Shown here: one piece after another, positions 46,846-56,000 of the stretch
Numbering within the stretch: position 1 is the stretch's first letter
Layout of the letters: every line of letters starts with the position of its first letter
Assembly (NCBI RefSeq): GCF_023896955.1
Contig: NZ_JAMHIW010000002.1
Location: 248,001-312,000, forward strand
DNA: 64,000 nt
Direction: 5' to 3'
Source of the DNA: Micromonospora sp. RHAY321
GTDB taxonomy: Bacteria; Actinomycetota; Actinomycetes; Mycobacteriales; Micromonosporaceae
The notes under the pieces: model-generated
Seen by the model: the letters and a program-made list of their open reading frames with translations, nothing else
Databases searched by the model: none
Told to the model about the DNA's origin: nothing
Made by a program: the position numbers and the translations under genes

Positions 46846-49248
46846 TCAGCCGAGGCTGATCCGGACCGGCTCATCGGTCGGGACGCCGGGCAGGCGCACG
46901 GTGACCCGCCCGTCCTGCGCCGTCACCACCCCACGGCTCGCGGTGACCGGCCGTGCGGTGGCGAACACCACGACGTCCTCGCCCTGAGTGGGGCGCAGCA
47001 GCACCGCGTCGCCGTCGGCGCCGACAAGCTCGCACGTCGTCTCCACCAGCGTCGCGTCCCCGACCCGGATCCCGTAGGGCAGCATCAGGCCCGAGCGGGC
47101 CGGCACCCGCAGCCGTCGGCCGCCCAGCACCGGCTCGCCGTGCCAGCTCAACGCCACCGTCACGGCCGACGGCGCCACGTTGACCAGGTGCAGCAGCCGC
47201 TGTCCGGCCGGGTCCACCGTGGAGGTCAGCACCAGGCCGGGTGCGTCGGCCCGGGGATCGAGCCGCGGGCGTACGCCCAGCCTCTCCAGGGCGGCACGCC
47301 AGAAGCCGAGATCGCTCGGCAGGTCGGCGGCGACCACCACGGCCCGGCCGGTGCCGAGCGTCACCTCGACGGCGCACGGCTCGCCGGAGCCGACCTCGGT
47401 GAGGATCGGCTCGGCGCTTCCGCCGGCGAGTCGTTGGGCGTAGCCGACCCGCACCTCCGGGCGGCCCGCCGCCCACCCGTGCCCGACGACGGACGGGAAG
47501 TGGTGTGGCCCGCCCTCGACCCGTCCGGTGACGGTGAGCCCCAGCGCGTCGGCCAGCAGCGTGCAGGGCGTGCCGTCGTGGTCGCGCTCCGGCAGCACCC
47601 CGTGCAGCAGCAGCCCGCCGCCGTCGCGCACGTGGGCGACCAGACGCTGCTGCACGTCGCGCCCCAGCGTCGCGGCGCTGGCCAGGGCGATCACACCGGT
47701 GGTGGGGCCGGCCGACTGCAGATCCAGCGCCGGGAACGAGAACCCGGCCAGGAGCAGCGACCGGGCCAGCACGTCGCGGGGACCCATGCCCCGGAACCGT
47801 TCCAGGTCGGCGACCTGCTCGGCACGCGATGGCGAGGCCGGGTGGTGGTACTCGGTCAGGTAGTGGTCGGGGACGAAGCCGAGTGCCAACCCGTCGTTCT
47901 CCTCGTCGGAGTCGGCGAGCAGGTCGGCGACCCCACGCACCGTGTGCAGTGCGCGCTTCACGGCGTCGAAGGTCGGGTTGAGCTGCCCTTCCGGGCCGAC
48001 CGGTGCGGCGAAGCCGTGTCGCTCGCCGGTGAAGGCGATCCGGTCGTTGCCGTCGCCGACCGGCTGCGCCAGGGGTGGGTTGTACCCGCCGGCGAAGAGG
48101 TAGAGGTTGAGCAGTCGGTTGCCCTGCGCCACGCAGAGCCGGGTCTTGAGCTCCATCGCCTCCGGCGGGTAGAGCGTGGACAGGTCCTCGCCGTAGTCGC
48201 CGTTGCCGGCCTCGAACTCCAGCGAGGTCAACGGCTGGTCGGCGTCGTGCACGGCGGCCAGGAACGCGTTGCTCACGTACAGGTCGGCGACGTTGGTGAC
48301 GGTGAGGTCGCCGAGGTAGTAGTCGGAGCCGGAGGTCATCTGCGGCTGGCCGCGGTAGGACTCGAAGAGCTGGCTGATCCCGATCGGGAAGGTCCGGCCG
48401 CGTCCGCCGCCGGTGCCGTGCACGTTGATGAGGAACGGCACCCCGCGCACCCCGTGCCGCTCGGCGCTGGCGCGCAGTGCGGCCACGTAGCGTCGGTACC
48501 GGTCACGCATGTAACGACCCAGGTCGTCGTGCACGGTCAGGGACCGCTGTTCGGTCGGCGTGCGCAACGCCGCGGCCCAGGCCGCCGGGTCGCCCGCGTC
48601 GGCACCGACACGCTCGGCGGCGACCTCCTTGCCGTACCGCTGCACCGCCCACCGGCGCTGGTCCTCGCAGAGCAGGTCGGTGAGGTCGGGGGAGTTGGTC
48701 ACCCACGAGAGCATGCCGATCTCGTTGTCCAGCTGGACGGCGATCACCGGTCCACCCCGCCCGGCCAGCCGCTCGGCGATCAGGGGCATCACCTCGGCGT
48801 ACCAGCCCTCGACGGCGGCGAGGAACTCCGGCGCGAGGTAGTCGACGGTGCGGGTCTCGATCGGCGTTCCGTCCCAGGTGGTCGGCAGCAGGTGCGGGTG
48901 CTCGTCGTACACCCGGTAGGGGATGCCCTCGTTCTTGATCTCGGCCATGACGAACGGCCCGGGCCGGACCACCGCGTGCAGGCCCCGCTCGTGGGCCAGG
49001 TCCAGGAAGCCGGCCAGGTCCCGCTGCTCGTGTGTACGCCCCGTGAGGTCCACCGTGCCGTCCGGCAGCTCGTGCCAGAGCCACGGGACGTAGGTGGCCA
49101 CCGTGTCGGCGCCGGCCTCGCGCAGCCGGTCGAGTCGGTCGGCCCAGTCCGCCCTGGCCAGCCGGAAATAGTGCACCTCTCCGGCGAGCAGCAGTCGGGG
49201 GCGACCGTCGACGACGATCCTGCGGTTCTGGAGTAACACTTCGGACAT
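46846..49248 (-). CDS. GH35-family beta-galactosidase-like enzyme
   Basis: 800 residues from ATG 49248 with AGG nine bases upstream; an upstream in-frame start at 49305 adds a charged tail. The barrel starts GEVHYFRLARADWADRLDRL and continues GPFVMAEIKNEGIP. Acid/base Glu176 is in AVQLDNEIGM, and the nucleophile is Glu344 or Glu346 in TSLEFEAGNGDY. There is no signal peptide, so it acts in the cytoplasm. It diverges from a LacI gene and shares a palindromic operator with it. The family cleaves terminal beta-galactosides; the long C-terminal beta region is unassigned. Confidence 0.85.
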   Translation of the reverse strand: MSEVLLQNRRIVVDGRPRLLLAGEVHYFRLARADWADRLDRLREAGADTVATYVPWLWHELPDGTVDLTGRTHEQRDLAGFLDLAHERGLHAVVRPGPFVMAEIKNEGIPYRVYDEHPHLLPTTWDGTPIETRTVDYLAPEFLAAVEGWYAEVMPLIAERLAGRGGPVIAVQLDNEIGMLSWVTNSPDLTDLLCEDQRRWAVQRYGKEVAAERVGADAGDPAAWAAALRTPTEQRSLTVHDDLGRYMRDRYRRYVAALRASAERHGVRGVPFLINVHGTGGGRGRTFPIGISQLFESYRGQPQMTSGSDYYLGDLTVTNVADLYVSNAFLAAVHDADQPLTSLEFEAGNGDYGEDLSTLYPPEAMELKTRLCVAQGNRLLNLYLFAGGYNPPLAQPVGDGNDRIAFTGERHGFAAPVGPEGQLNPTFDAVKRALHTVRGVADLLADSDEENDGLALGFVPDHYLTEYHHPASPSRAEQVADLERFRGMGPRDVLARSLLLAGFSFPALDLQSAGPTTGVIALASAATLGRDVQQRLVAHVRDGGGLLLHGVLPERDHDGTPCTLLADALGLTVTGRVEGGPHHFPSVVGHGWAAGRPEVRVGYAQRLAGGSAEPILTEVGSGEPCAVEVTLGTGRAVVVAADLPSDLGFWRAALERLGVRPRLDPRADAPGLVLTSTVDPAGQRLLHLVNVAPSAVTVALSWHGEPVLGGRRLRVPARSGLMLPYGIRVGDATLVETTCELVGADGDAVLLRPTQGEDVVVFATARPVTASRGVVTAQDGRVTVRLPGVPTDEPVRISLG

Positions 49249-49323
49249 AAGACCTGTCTCATCCTCTCGGCGGGCATCTCGGGCTGTCCTCTTGTGATCT
49301 GCCACGAGCCTGCTTATGGTGCC

Positions 49324-49337
49324 TGAAACCGGTTTCT
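49324..49337. promoter_or_regulatory. LacI operator (AACCGGTT type, site A)
   Basis: TGAAACCGGTTTCT with a perfect 12-base palindrome GAAACCGGTTTC, midway between the divergent GH35 and LacI genes. One mismatch separates it from site B at 61225-61238. Confidence 0.75.
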
Positions 49338-49367
49338 GTTAACCGCACGTTACGGATCGAGGGGGCC

Positions 49368-50399
49368 ATGGGCAACAGTCGCGTCACGGTTCGGGAGATC
49401 GCCCGGCTGGCCGGCGTGTCCGTCGCCACCGTCTCCCGCGTCTCCAACGGCACCGGCCAGGTGTCGGCGGAGCTGCGGCAGCGGGTCCTCGACGCGATCG
49501 AGTTGCACGGCTACCAACCCGACCACCTGGGCCGCGCGCTCGCCGCCCGCCGGCACGGCGCGCTCGGCCTGGTCTTCCCGGGCCTGTCCGGCCCCTACTT
49601 CAGCGAGCTCATCCAGGGCTTCGAGTCCGAGGCGGTGCCGGCCCGCGCCAGCGTGCACATCCTCTGCACGCACCTCAGGGAGGACTCCGACGCCCAGGTG
49701 CTGGAGATGGCCCGCCGGGTCGACGGCATCGCCGTCATGGGCGGCACCATCTCGGAGGCGGCGCTGCTCCGGCTCGCCGACCTGGTCCCGGTGGTCGTCC
49801 TGGCCGGCCAGGGTCGCGACGCGGTGCCCTCGGTGGGCGTGGACAACGCCACGGCCATGGGTCGACTGACCTCTCACCTGCTCACCGAACACGGCCTGCG
49901 CGACCTGGCCTTCGTGGGCACCCCCGAGGGGTCGCCCGACGTCAGCCAACGGTGGGCCGGCTTCCTCGCCGCCCACCGGGAACTGGGGCTCACCCCGCCC
50001 GGCGAACCGGTCCGGGTCAGCATGCAACAGCCCGACGGGGTGCTCGCCGCCGAGCAGTTGCTGCGCGACCGCCGGCCCCCGGACGCCATCGTCTGCGCCA
50101 ACGACGAGATCGCCCTCGGCGCCCTCGTGGGCGCCCTCGGCCGGGGCCTGCGGGTGCCCCAGGACCTGGTCATCACCGGATTCGACGACGCGCCCATGGC
50201 CGCGCTCGTCTCTCCTCCACTCACCACCGTCCGGCAACCGGTGCGAGAACTGGCGGCCGAGGCCGCCCGGCTGATCCTCCGGGCCGCCAGCACCCCCGAC
50301 GCCCCCGCGCCGGACAGCATCGTCCTCCCCACCGAGCTCGTCGTGCGCCGCAGTTGCGGCTGCCCGACGGGCACCCCCACTGGAGGTACCGGCAAGTGA
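49368..50399 (+). CDS. LacI-family repressor (paralogue A)
   Basis: 343 residues from ATG 49368, preceded by GAGGGGG. The recognition region REIARLAGVSVATVSRVSNG and hinge region precede a type I binding-protein effector domain. Long stretches are identical or nearly so to paralogue B at 62917-63969, including the whole recognition helix and the C-terminal SCGC motif. The stop overlaps the downstream binding-protein start (GTGA), so it is the first gene of the importer operon it probably controls. The inducer is likely a sugar carried by that importer. Confidence 0.92.
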   Translation: MGNSRVTVREIARLAGVSVATVSRVSNGTGQVSAELRQRVLDAIELHGYQPDHLGRALAARRHGALGLVFPGLSGPYFSELIQGFESEAVPARASVHILCTHLREDSDAQVLEMARRVDGIAVMGGTISEAALLRLADLVPVVVLAGQGRDAVPSVGVDNATAMGRLTSHLLTEHGLRDLAFVGTPEGSPDVSQRWAGFLAAHRELGLTPPGEPVRVSMQQPDGVLAAEQLLRDRRPPDAIVCANDEIALGALVGALGRGLRVPQDLVITGFDDAPMAALVSPPLTTVRQPVRELAAEAARLILRAASTPDAPAPDSIVLPTELVVRRSCGCPTGTPTGGTGK

Positions 50400-52069
50400 A
50401 GAGATCCAAGCTCATCCGGACGGCCGCCCTGGCAGCGGCGTTGGCACTGGCGGTAACCGGTTGCACCGGCACGGAGTCCGCCTCCGGCCCCGGCACCGAC
50501 GGCCGCATCGGGTTCCTCGACTACGGCGACTTCGGCGGCGGCAGCAACCCGCAGGCCAACTACAACCCGTACCTGGACGCCACCCGTCTCGGCGCCACCG
50601 AGTACGTCTTCGAGCAGCTCATCGCCTACGACAGCTACGGCTGCCAGGCCAAGCCCTGGCTCGCCACCCAGTGGACGTGGACCGACCCGCAGACCCTGGT
50701 CTGGAAACTCCGCGACGGGGTGCGGTGGAACGACGGCAAGCCGTTCACCGCCGACGACGTCACCTTCACCTACGAGATGCTCAAGCAGCACAAGGCGTTG
50801 GACACCAAGGGGATCTGGCGCTACCTCAGTGCGGTCGAGACCACCGACCCGCAGACCGTGACGATGCGGTTCACCCAGCCCGGCGCGTCGGCGCTCACCC
50901 TGTTCGGCGAGATCAAGATCGTGCCGAAGCACGTCTGGTCCACCGTGGCCGACCCGGTCACCTTCACCAACGCCGAGAAGCCCGTCGGCACCGGACCGTT
51001 CACCGTGAAGGCCTTCAACCCGCAGCAGTTGACGCTCGGCCGCAACGCCAGCTACTGGCAGGCCGACAAGGTCAAGGTCGACGAACTGCGGTTCCACAAG
51101 GCCGACGGCGGTGGCCAGATCGACCAGCTCAAGCTCAGCCGCGGCGAGTACGACAGCAACGCCATGTTCGTCCCGGACATCAAGAAGGCGTACGTGGACC
51201 GTGACCCGGAGAACAACAAGTACTGGTATCCCTCCGGTGGCTCGATCAGCGTCTACCTGAACCTGACCAGGGCGCCCTTCAACGACACCGCGTTCCGTAA
51301 GGCCCTGGTGCCCGCGTTCAACCGGCAGGAGATCGTCGACAAGGCGCAGCTCGGCTACGTGAAGCCGGCCAGCCAGACCGGCCTCGTGGTGCCGGGGCAG
51401 GCGCAGTGGCTGCCCAAGGACCTGCCCAACCAGGGCGTGGCCGACTACGACCCGGCCAGGGCCGACGCCGAACTGACCGCCGCCGGCTACCCGAAGAACG
51501 GCGCCGGCAAGCGCATCGGCAAGGACGGCAAGCCGATCGCCTTCAGCTTCCGGGTGCCCGGCGCCTGGACCGACTGGGTGCAGGCGCAGCGGATCATCGT
51601 GGCCAACCTCAACGCGCTCGGCTTCACCGTCCGCGCCGAGACGCCGACCCCCGAGGCGTACGAGAACGACCGGGCCATCGGCAACTACGACGCCGTGCTC
51701 GGCGTGCACGGCGGTAGCTGCAACATGTTCCGTAACTTCCAGGAGCCGCTGGGCAGCGACCAGTCCGCACCGATCGGCAAGAAGGCCGTCAGCAACTTCG
51801 TCCGGTGGAACGACCCGCGCACCGACGAGCTCATCACCACCCTGCGCACCGCCACCGACGAGGCGACTCAGAAGGCAGCGGTCGCCGGCCTGACCACCGT
51901 GATGACCGAGCAGGTGCCGGTGATCCCGCTCTGGTACGGGGCGAAGTGGTTCCAGTACCGCACCGCGAAGGCGACCGGCTGGCCGAACGAGCAGAACCCG
52001 TACGCCGCACCCAGCGACAACCTGCTCATCATCACCTCTCTGCAGCCCGCCGGGACCACCACCAAGTAA
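50396..52069 (+). CDS. Family-5 (oligopeptide/oligosaccharide-type) ABC binding lipoprotein
   Basis: 557 residues from a GTG overlapping the LacI stop. Lipobox VTGC follows a short signal peptide. The DppA/OppA-like fold is shown by LVWKLRDGVRWNDGKPFTADDVTFTYE and the C-terminal VPVIPLWYG. Such proteins bind peptides or, in Thermotoga and actinobacterial cellobiose-type systems, beta-linked oligosaccharides. A LacI regulator and surrounding glycosidases make a sugar ligand more likely here. Confidence 0.9.
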   Translation: MKRSKLIRTAALAAALALAVTGCTGTESASGPGTDGRIGFLDYGDFGGGSNPQANYNPYLDATRLGATEYVFEQLIAYDSYGCQAKPWLATQWTWTDPQTLVWKLRDGVRWNDGKPFTADDVTFTYEMLKQHKALDTKGIWRYLSAVETTDPQTVTMRFTQPGASALTLFGEIKIVPKHVWSTVADPVTFTNAEKPVGTGPFTVKAFNPQQLTLGRNASYWQADKVKVDELRFHKADGGGQIDQLKLSRGEYDSNAMFVPDIKKAYVDRDPENNKYWYPSGGSISVYLNLTRAPFNDTAFRKALVPAFNRQEIVDKAQLGYVKPASQTGLVVPGQAQWLPKDLPNQGVADYDPARADAELTAAGYPKNGAGKRIGKDGKPIAFSFRVPGAWTDWVQAQRIIVANLNALGFTVRAETPTPEAYENDRAIGNYDAVLGVHGGSCNMFRNFQEPLGSDQSAPIGKKAVSNFVRWNDPRTDELITTLRTATDEATQKAAVAGLTTVMTEQVPVIPLWYGAKWFQYRTAKATGWPNEQNPYAAPSDNLLIITSLQPAGTTTK

Positions 52070-52134
52070 GCCGATGGCCGGCCGGCGCGTCCCCCGCGCG
52101 CCGGCCGACCCGTCCCCCGGAAGGGAAGGCCCCG

Positions 52135-53130
52135 GTGGCCTACTTCGCCCGACGCTTCCTGTTCTTCATCGGCACCCTCTGGGCCGCCGTCACGCTCAAC
52201 TTCCTGATTCCCCGGCTGCAACCCGGCGACCCGGCCGAGGCGATCGTGTCGCGGCTCGCCGGGCAGAGCGAGAGCATCGACCCGGCGCAGCTCCAGGCCA
52301 TCCGGATCATGCTCGGCACACCCGACGGCAACCTCTTCGAGCAGTACCTGCAGTACCTCGGCGCGGTCGTCCAGGGCGACTTCGGCGTGTCCTACACGTA
52401 CTTTCCCTACAGCGTCACCCACATGATCGGGCAGGCGCTCCCGTGGACGGTGATCCTGGTCGGGGTCACGCAGATCATCTCGTTCATCGTCGGCACGTTG
52501 CTGGGCACCTGGGCCGCGTACCGCCGCAACAGCCGGGTCGACTCGGTCATCACCCTCGGCTCGACCTTCCTCGGCACGCTGCCCTTCTTCTGGCTCGCCC
52601 TGCTGCTCATCTACGTCTTCGCGATCACCCTGCGCTGGTTTCCCGAGCGCGGCGGCTACGGCGGCGGCAGCAGTCCCGGTTGGAGCTGGATCTTCATCTC
52701 CGACGCCTTCCAGCACAGCGTGCTGCCCGCCGTCGCACTGCTGATCACCGGCCCGATCGGCTGGATCATCGGGATGCGCAACAACATGGTGCAGAGCCTC
52801 GGCGAGGACCACGCCCGGCTCGCCGTCGCCCGCGGTCTGCCCCGCCGGCGCATCGCGCTCACCTACGGGGCACGGATCGCGATCCTGCCCAACGTCACGG
52901 GCTTCGCCATCGCGCTGGGCAGCGTCCTCGGCGGCACCGTGCTCGTCGAGACGGTCTTCAACTATCCGGGTATGGGCCGGCTGCTGCTGGAGTCGGTGTC
53001 CAGCCGGGACTACCCGCTGATGCAGGCGATCTTCCTGTTCACCACGGTCGGGGTGCTGGTGGCGAACTTCCTCGCCGACCTGCTGTACGGGTTCCTCGAC
53101 CCCCGGGTCCGAAAGGCGGAGACGGCATGA
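52135..53130 (+). CDS. Oligopeptide/oligosaccharide-type ABC permease (DppB-like)
   Basis: 331 residues from GTG 52135 with GGGAAGG upstream. Six membrane segments, an N-terminal TLNFLIPRLQPGDPAEAI and the coupling-loop region AVARGLPRRRIALTYGARIAILPNVTGF identify the DppB/OppB family. The late ETVFNYPGMGRLLLESVSSRDYPLMQ block is highly conserved. Confidence 0.92.
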   Translation: MAYFARRFLFFIGTLWAAVTLNFLIPRLQPGDPAEAIVSRLAGQSESIDPAQLQAIRIMLGTPDGNLFEQYLQYLGAVVQGDFGVSYTYFPYSVTHMIGQALPWTVILVGVTQIISFIVGTLLGTWAAYRRNSRVDSVITLGSTFLGTLPFFWLALLLIYVFAITLRWFPERGGYGGGSSPGWSWIFISDAFQHSVLPAVALLITGPIGWIIGMRNNMVQSLGEDHARLAVARGLPRRRIALTYGARIAILPNVTGFAIALGSVLGGTVLVETVFNYPGMGRLLLESVSSRDYPLMQAIFLFTTVGVLVANFLADLLYGFLDPRVRKAETA

Positions 53131-53152
53131 CCGACCGGACCGAGGAGCTGTC

Positions 53153-54082
53153 ATGAGCACCCCCGCTCCCGCCGTACCGGCGCCGGGCGCCGACACCGAG
53201 GGTCTCCAGGTGGCCGCCACCGAGCAGGCCCGGCACAGCCGGCTGCCCGGCTGGTTCGTCATCCTGTGGCGCAACGGGAAGTGCCGGATCGGTCTGCTGA
53301 TGTTGGGCGCGTTCGTCCTGGTGGCGCTCCTCGCCCCGCTGATCGCGCCGTACGACCCGCGCGGCGACGACTTCCCCACATCGCTGGCCCCCACCGGCGG
53401 GCACTGGCTCGGCACCACCGCCCAGGGGGAGGACGTCTTCTCCCAACTGATCGTCGGCGCCCGCACCTCGCTGATCGTCGGGCTCGCCGCCGGGCTGCTC
53501 TCCACCCTGATCGGGCTGGTCATCGGGCTGACCGCCGGCTACCTGCAGGGCTGGGTCGACGAGGTGCTCTCCTTCCTGATCAACCTCGGCCTGGTGGTGC
53601 CGGCGTTGCCGCTGATGGTGACGCTGGCCGCGTACGCGCCGGTCCGTGGCCTCTGGCTGATCATCGCGGTGATCAGCGTGACCGGCTGGGCGTACGGCGC
53701 CCGGATCAAGCGGTCCCAGATCATCACGCTGCGCACCCGCGACTACATCACCGCGGCCCGGTTCGCCGGCGACGGCACCGCCCGGATCATCGCCCGGGAG
53801 ATCGTGCCCAACATGACCTCGCTGATCGTGGTCGGTTTCATGGGCGCGGCGCTCGGCGCGATCGGCGGCGAGGCGGGCCTGGCCTTCCTCGGGCTCGGCG
53901 ACCCGCAGACCGTCAGCTGGGGCACCATGCTCAACCAGGCCAGCCTCGGTGGAGCCCTGCTCACCGGGCAGTGGGCCTGGCTGATCGCCCCCGGCCTCGC
54001 GCTGTCGCTGCTGATCACCTCGTTCACGCTGATCAACTTCGGCATCGACGCGCTGAGCAACCCCCACCTCCGGGAGGATTGA
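53153..54082 (+). CDS. Oligopeptide/oligosaccharide-type ABC permease (DppC-like)
   Basis: 309 residues from ATG 53153 (GAGGAG upstream). A ~45-residue cytoplasmic tail precedes six membrane segments. DppC motifs are APYDPRGDD, HWLGTTAQGEDVFSQLIVGARTSL and the coupling loop RDYITAARFAGDGTARIIAREIVPNM. It pairs with the preceding permease; the ATPase gene begins two bases after its stop codon. Confidence 0.93.
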   Translation: MSTPAPAVPAPGADTEGLQVAATEQARHSRLPGWFVILWRNGKCRIGLLMLGAFVLVALLAPLIAPYDPRGDDFPTSLAPTGGHWLGTTAQGEDVFSQLIVGARTSLIVGLAAGLLSTLIGLVIGLTAGYLQGWVDEVLSFLINLGLVVPALPLMVTLAAYAPVRGLWLIIAVISVTGWAYGARIKRSQIITLRTRDYITAARFAGDGTARIIAREIVPNMTSLIVVGFMGAALGAIGGEAGLAFLGLGDPQTVSWGTMLNQASLGGALLTGQWAWLIAPGLALSLLITSFTLINFGIDALSNPHLRED

Positions 54083-54083
54083 G

Positions 54084-56000
54084 ATGACTCTGCTCCAGGT
54101 GGAGAACCTGTCCGTCACGTACACGCCGCGCGACCTGCCGGCCAACCGTGCCGTGCACGACGTCACGTTCGACATCGACGAGGGCGAGTTCGTCGGGTTG
54201 CTGGGGGAGTCCGGCTGCGGCAAGTCCACCCTGGGCAACGCCGTCCTGCGGCTGCTCTCCCCACCGGCGAGGATCAGCGGCGGTCGGGTCGTGTTCGACG
54301 GCGTCGACGTGACGACCGCCAGCGAGGACGAGCTGCGCGCCCTGCGCTGGACCGACCTGTCCACGGTCTTCCAGAGCAGCATGAACTCGCTCAACCCCGT
54401 CATCCGGGTGCAGGCGCAGTTCGCCGACACGTTCGCCGCGCACAGGATCCCCGGCGACGTCACCGCGCGGGCGACCGAGCTGCTCGAGCTGGTCTCGCTC
54501 GACCGGCACGTGCTCCGGGCGTACCCGCACGAACTCTCCGGCGGCATGAAGCAGCGGGTGGCGCTGGCCCTCGCGCTCGCCCTGCGCCCCAAACTGGTGG
54601 TCCTCGACGAGCCGACCACCGGGCTGGACGTGGTCGTGCAGCGCAGCATCCTCACCCGGCTGGCCGAGCTGCGGCGCGAGCTGGGCTTCGCCGTGCTGTT
54701 CATCAGCCACGACCTGGGCACGGTGCTGGAGATGGCCGACCGGGTGATGGTGATGTACGGCGGCGAGATCGTCGAGAACCGCACCGCGGCGGGGATGCTG
54801 CACGAACCAAGGCACCCCTACACGCGGGGGCTGCTCGGCTCGTACGCCGACCCGCGTCTGCCCGACGTGCAGGTCACCTACATCCCGGGCCGCCCGCCGG
54901 ATCTGTCCCGGCCGCACCGCGGCTGCCTGTTCACGCCACGCTGCCCGCACGCCGAGGACGCCTGCCGGGAGGTCCATCCCGAGCTGCTGCCCGAGCGCGG
55001 CGGGCTGGTCCGTTGCCTGGTCGCCCAGGAGGACCGGCTGCCGGTGGTGCGGCTGGGCGCGGCGGACGCCGCCGCCACGATCGGCAGCCACTTCCCGGCC
55101 ACCGGTGCGCTGACCGACCCCGGCGGCACCCCCGACGTGGTGGCCGAGGCCGTTCTCTCCGTCGACCAGGTCAGCAAGCGCTACACCACCCGACGCGGAC
55201 TGCGCACCAGCACCACGGACGCCGTACGCGACGTGTCGTTCACGCTGCACCCGGGTCGGGTCACGGCCCTGGTGGGGCAGAGCGGCAGCGGCAAGTCGAC
55301 GATCGCCCGCCTCGTCACCGGCGTGGAGCGCCCCAGCTCCGGCGAGGTGCGCTTCGAGGGCGGCTCCGGTCCCACCGTCCGCGTGGACCGGCTGCGCGGA
55401 CGGGCCCTGGTGGACTACCGCAGGCACGTGCAGATGGTCTTCCAGGACCCGTTCAGCGCCCTCAACCCGACCCGGACGGTCGCGTACGCCCTGTCCCGCC
55501 CGCTGGTCAACTTCGCCGGCCTGCGCGGCACCGCGATCCGGGAGCGTTCGGCGCAACTGCTGGAGAGTGTGGGGCTCGCCCCGGCCGGGCAGTTCCTCGA
55601 CAAGCTGCCGCACCAGCTCTCCGGCGGGCAGCGCCAGCGGGTGGTGACCGCCCGGGCACTCGCCCCCGACCCGCAGGTGCTCATCGCCGACGAGCCGATC
55701 TCGATGCTGGACGTCTCGATCCGCGCCGAGATCCTGGAGTTGCTCGGTGAGCTGGTCCGCAACCGGCGGCTCGCCATGCTCTACATCACCCACGACCTGC
55801 TCAGCGCCCGGCTGCTCGCCGACGAGGTGCTGGTGCTCAACCAGGGTGTGCTGGTGGAGCGGGGCCCGACCCGGGACGTGATCGGGGCGGCCCGGGACGA
55901 CTACACGCGGCTGCTGCTCGACTCGATCCCCAACCCGTTCGCCCCGGCGAAGCGCTCCGGCGACGCGTCGGTGGTGCGGTCAGCCCAGCCAGGCGGTTGA
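54084..56000 (+). CDS. Fused double ATPase of the oligopeptide/oligosaccharide ABC importer (DppD-DppF)
   Basis: A 638-residue fusion of two ABC ATPases. Domain 1 has Walker A GESGCGKST (about 41-49), signature LSGGMKQRVALALAL and the oligopeptide-type C-terminal Cys motif CPHAEDAC. Domain 2 has GQSGSGKST, signature LSGGQRQRVVTARAL and Walker B VLIADEPISMLD. One chain thus supplies both nucleotide-binding halves. The last 21 bases overlap the convergent GH13 gene. Confidence 0.93.
   Translation: MTLLQVENLSVTYTPRDLPANRAVHDVTFDIDEGEFVGLLGESGCGKSTLGNAVLRLLSPPARISGGRVVFDGVDVTTASEDELRALRWTDLSTVFQSSMNSLNPVIRVQAQFADTFAAHRIPGDVTARATELLELVSLDRHVLRAYPHELSGGMKQRVALALALALRPKLVVLDEPTTGLDVVVQRSILTRLAELRRELGFAVLFISHDLGTVLEMADRVMVMYGGEIVENRTAAGMLHEPRHPYTRGLLGSYADPRLPDVQVTYIPGRPPDLSRPHRGCLFTPRCPHAEDACREVHPELLPERGGLVRCLVAQEDRLPVVRLGAADAAATIGSHFPATGALTDPGGTPDVVAEAVLSVDQVSKRYTTRRGLRTSTTDAVRDVSFTLHPGRVTALVGQSGSGKSTIARLVTGVERPSSGEVRFEGGSGPTVRVDRLRGRALVDYRRHVQMVFQDPFSALNPTRTVAYALSRPLVNFAGLRGTAIRERSAQLLESVGLAPAGQFLDKLPHQLSGGQRQRVVTARALAPDPQVLIADEPISMLDVSIRAEILELLGELVRNRRLAMLYITHDLLSARLLADEVLVLNQGVLVERGPTRDVIGAARDDYTRLLLDSIPNPFAPAKRSGDASVVRSAQPGG

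Noticed and set aside
50455..50462. AACCGGTT inside the binding-protein signal sequence as a third LacI operator
   Set aside because: The core matches but the flanks do not extend the palindrome as in sites A and B, and the position is within coding sequence. It could be an auxiliary site but support is too weak.
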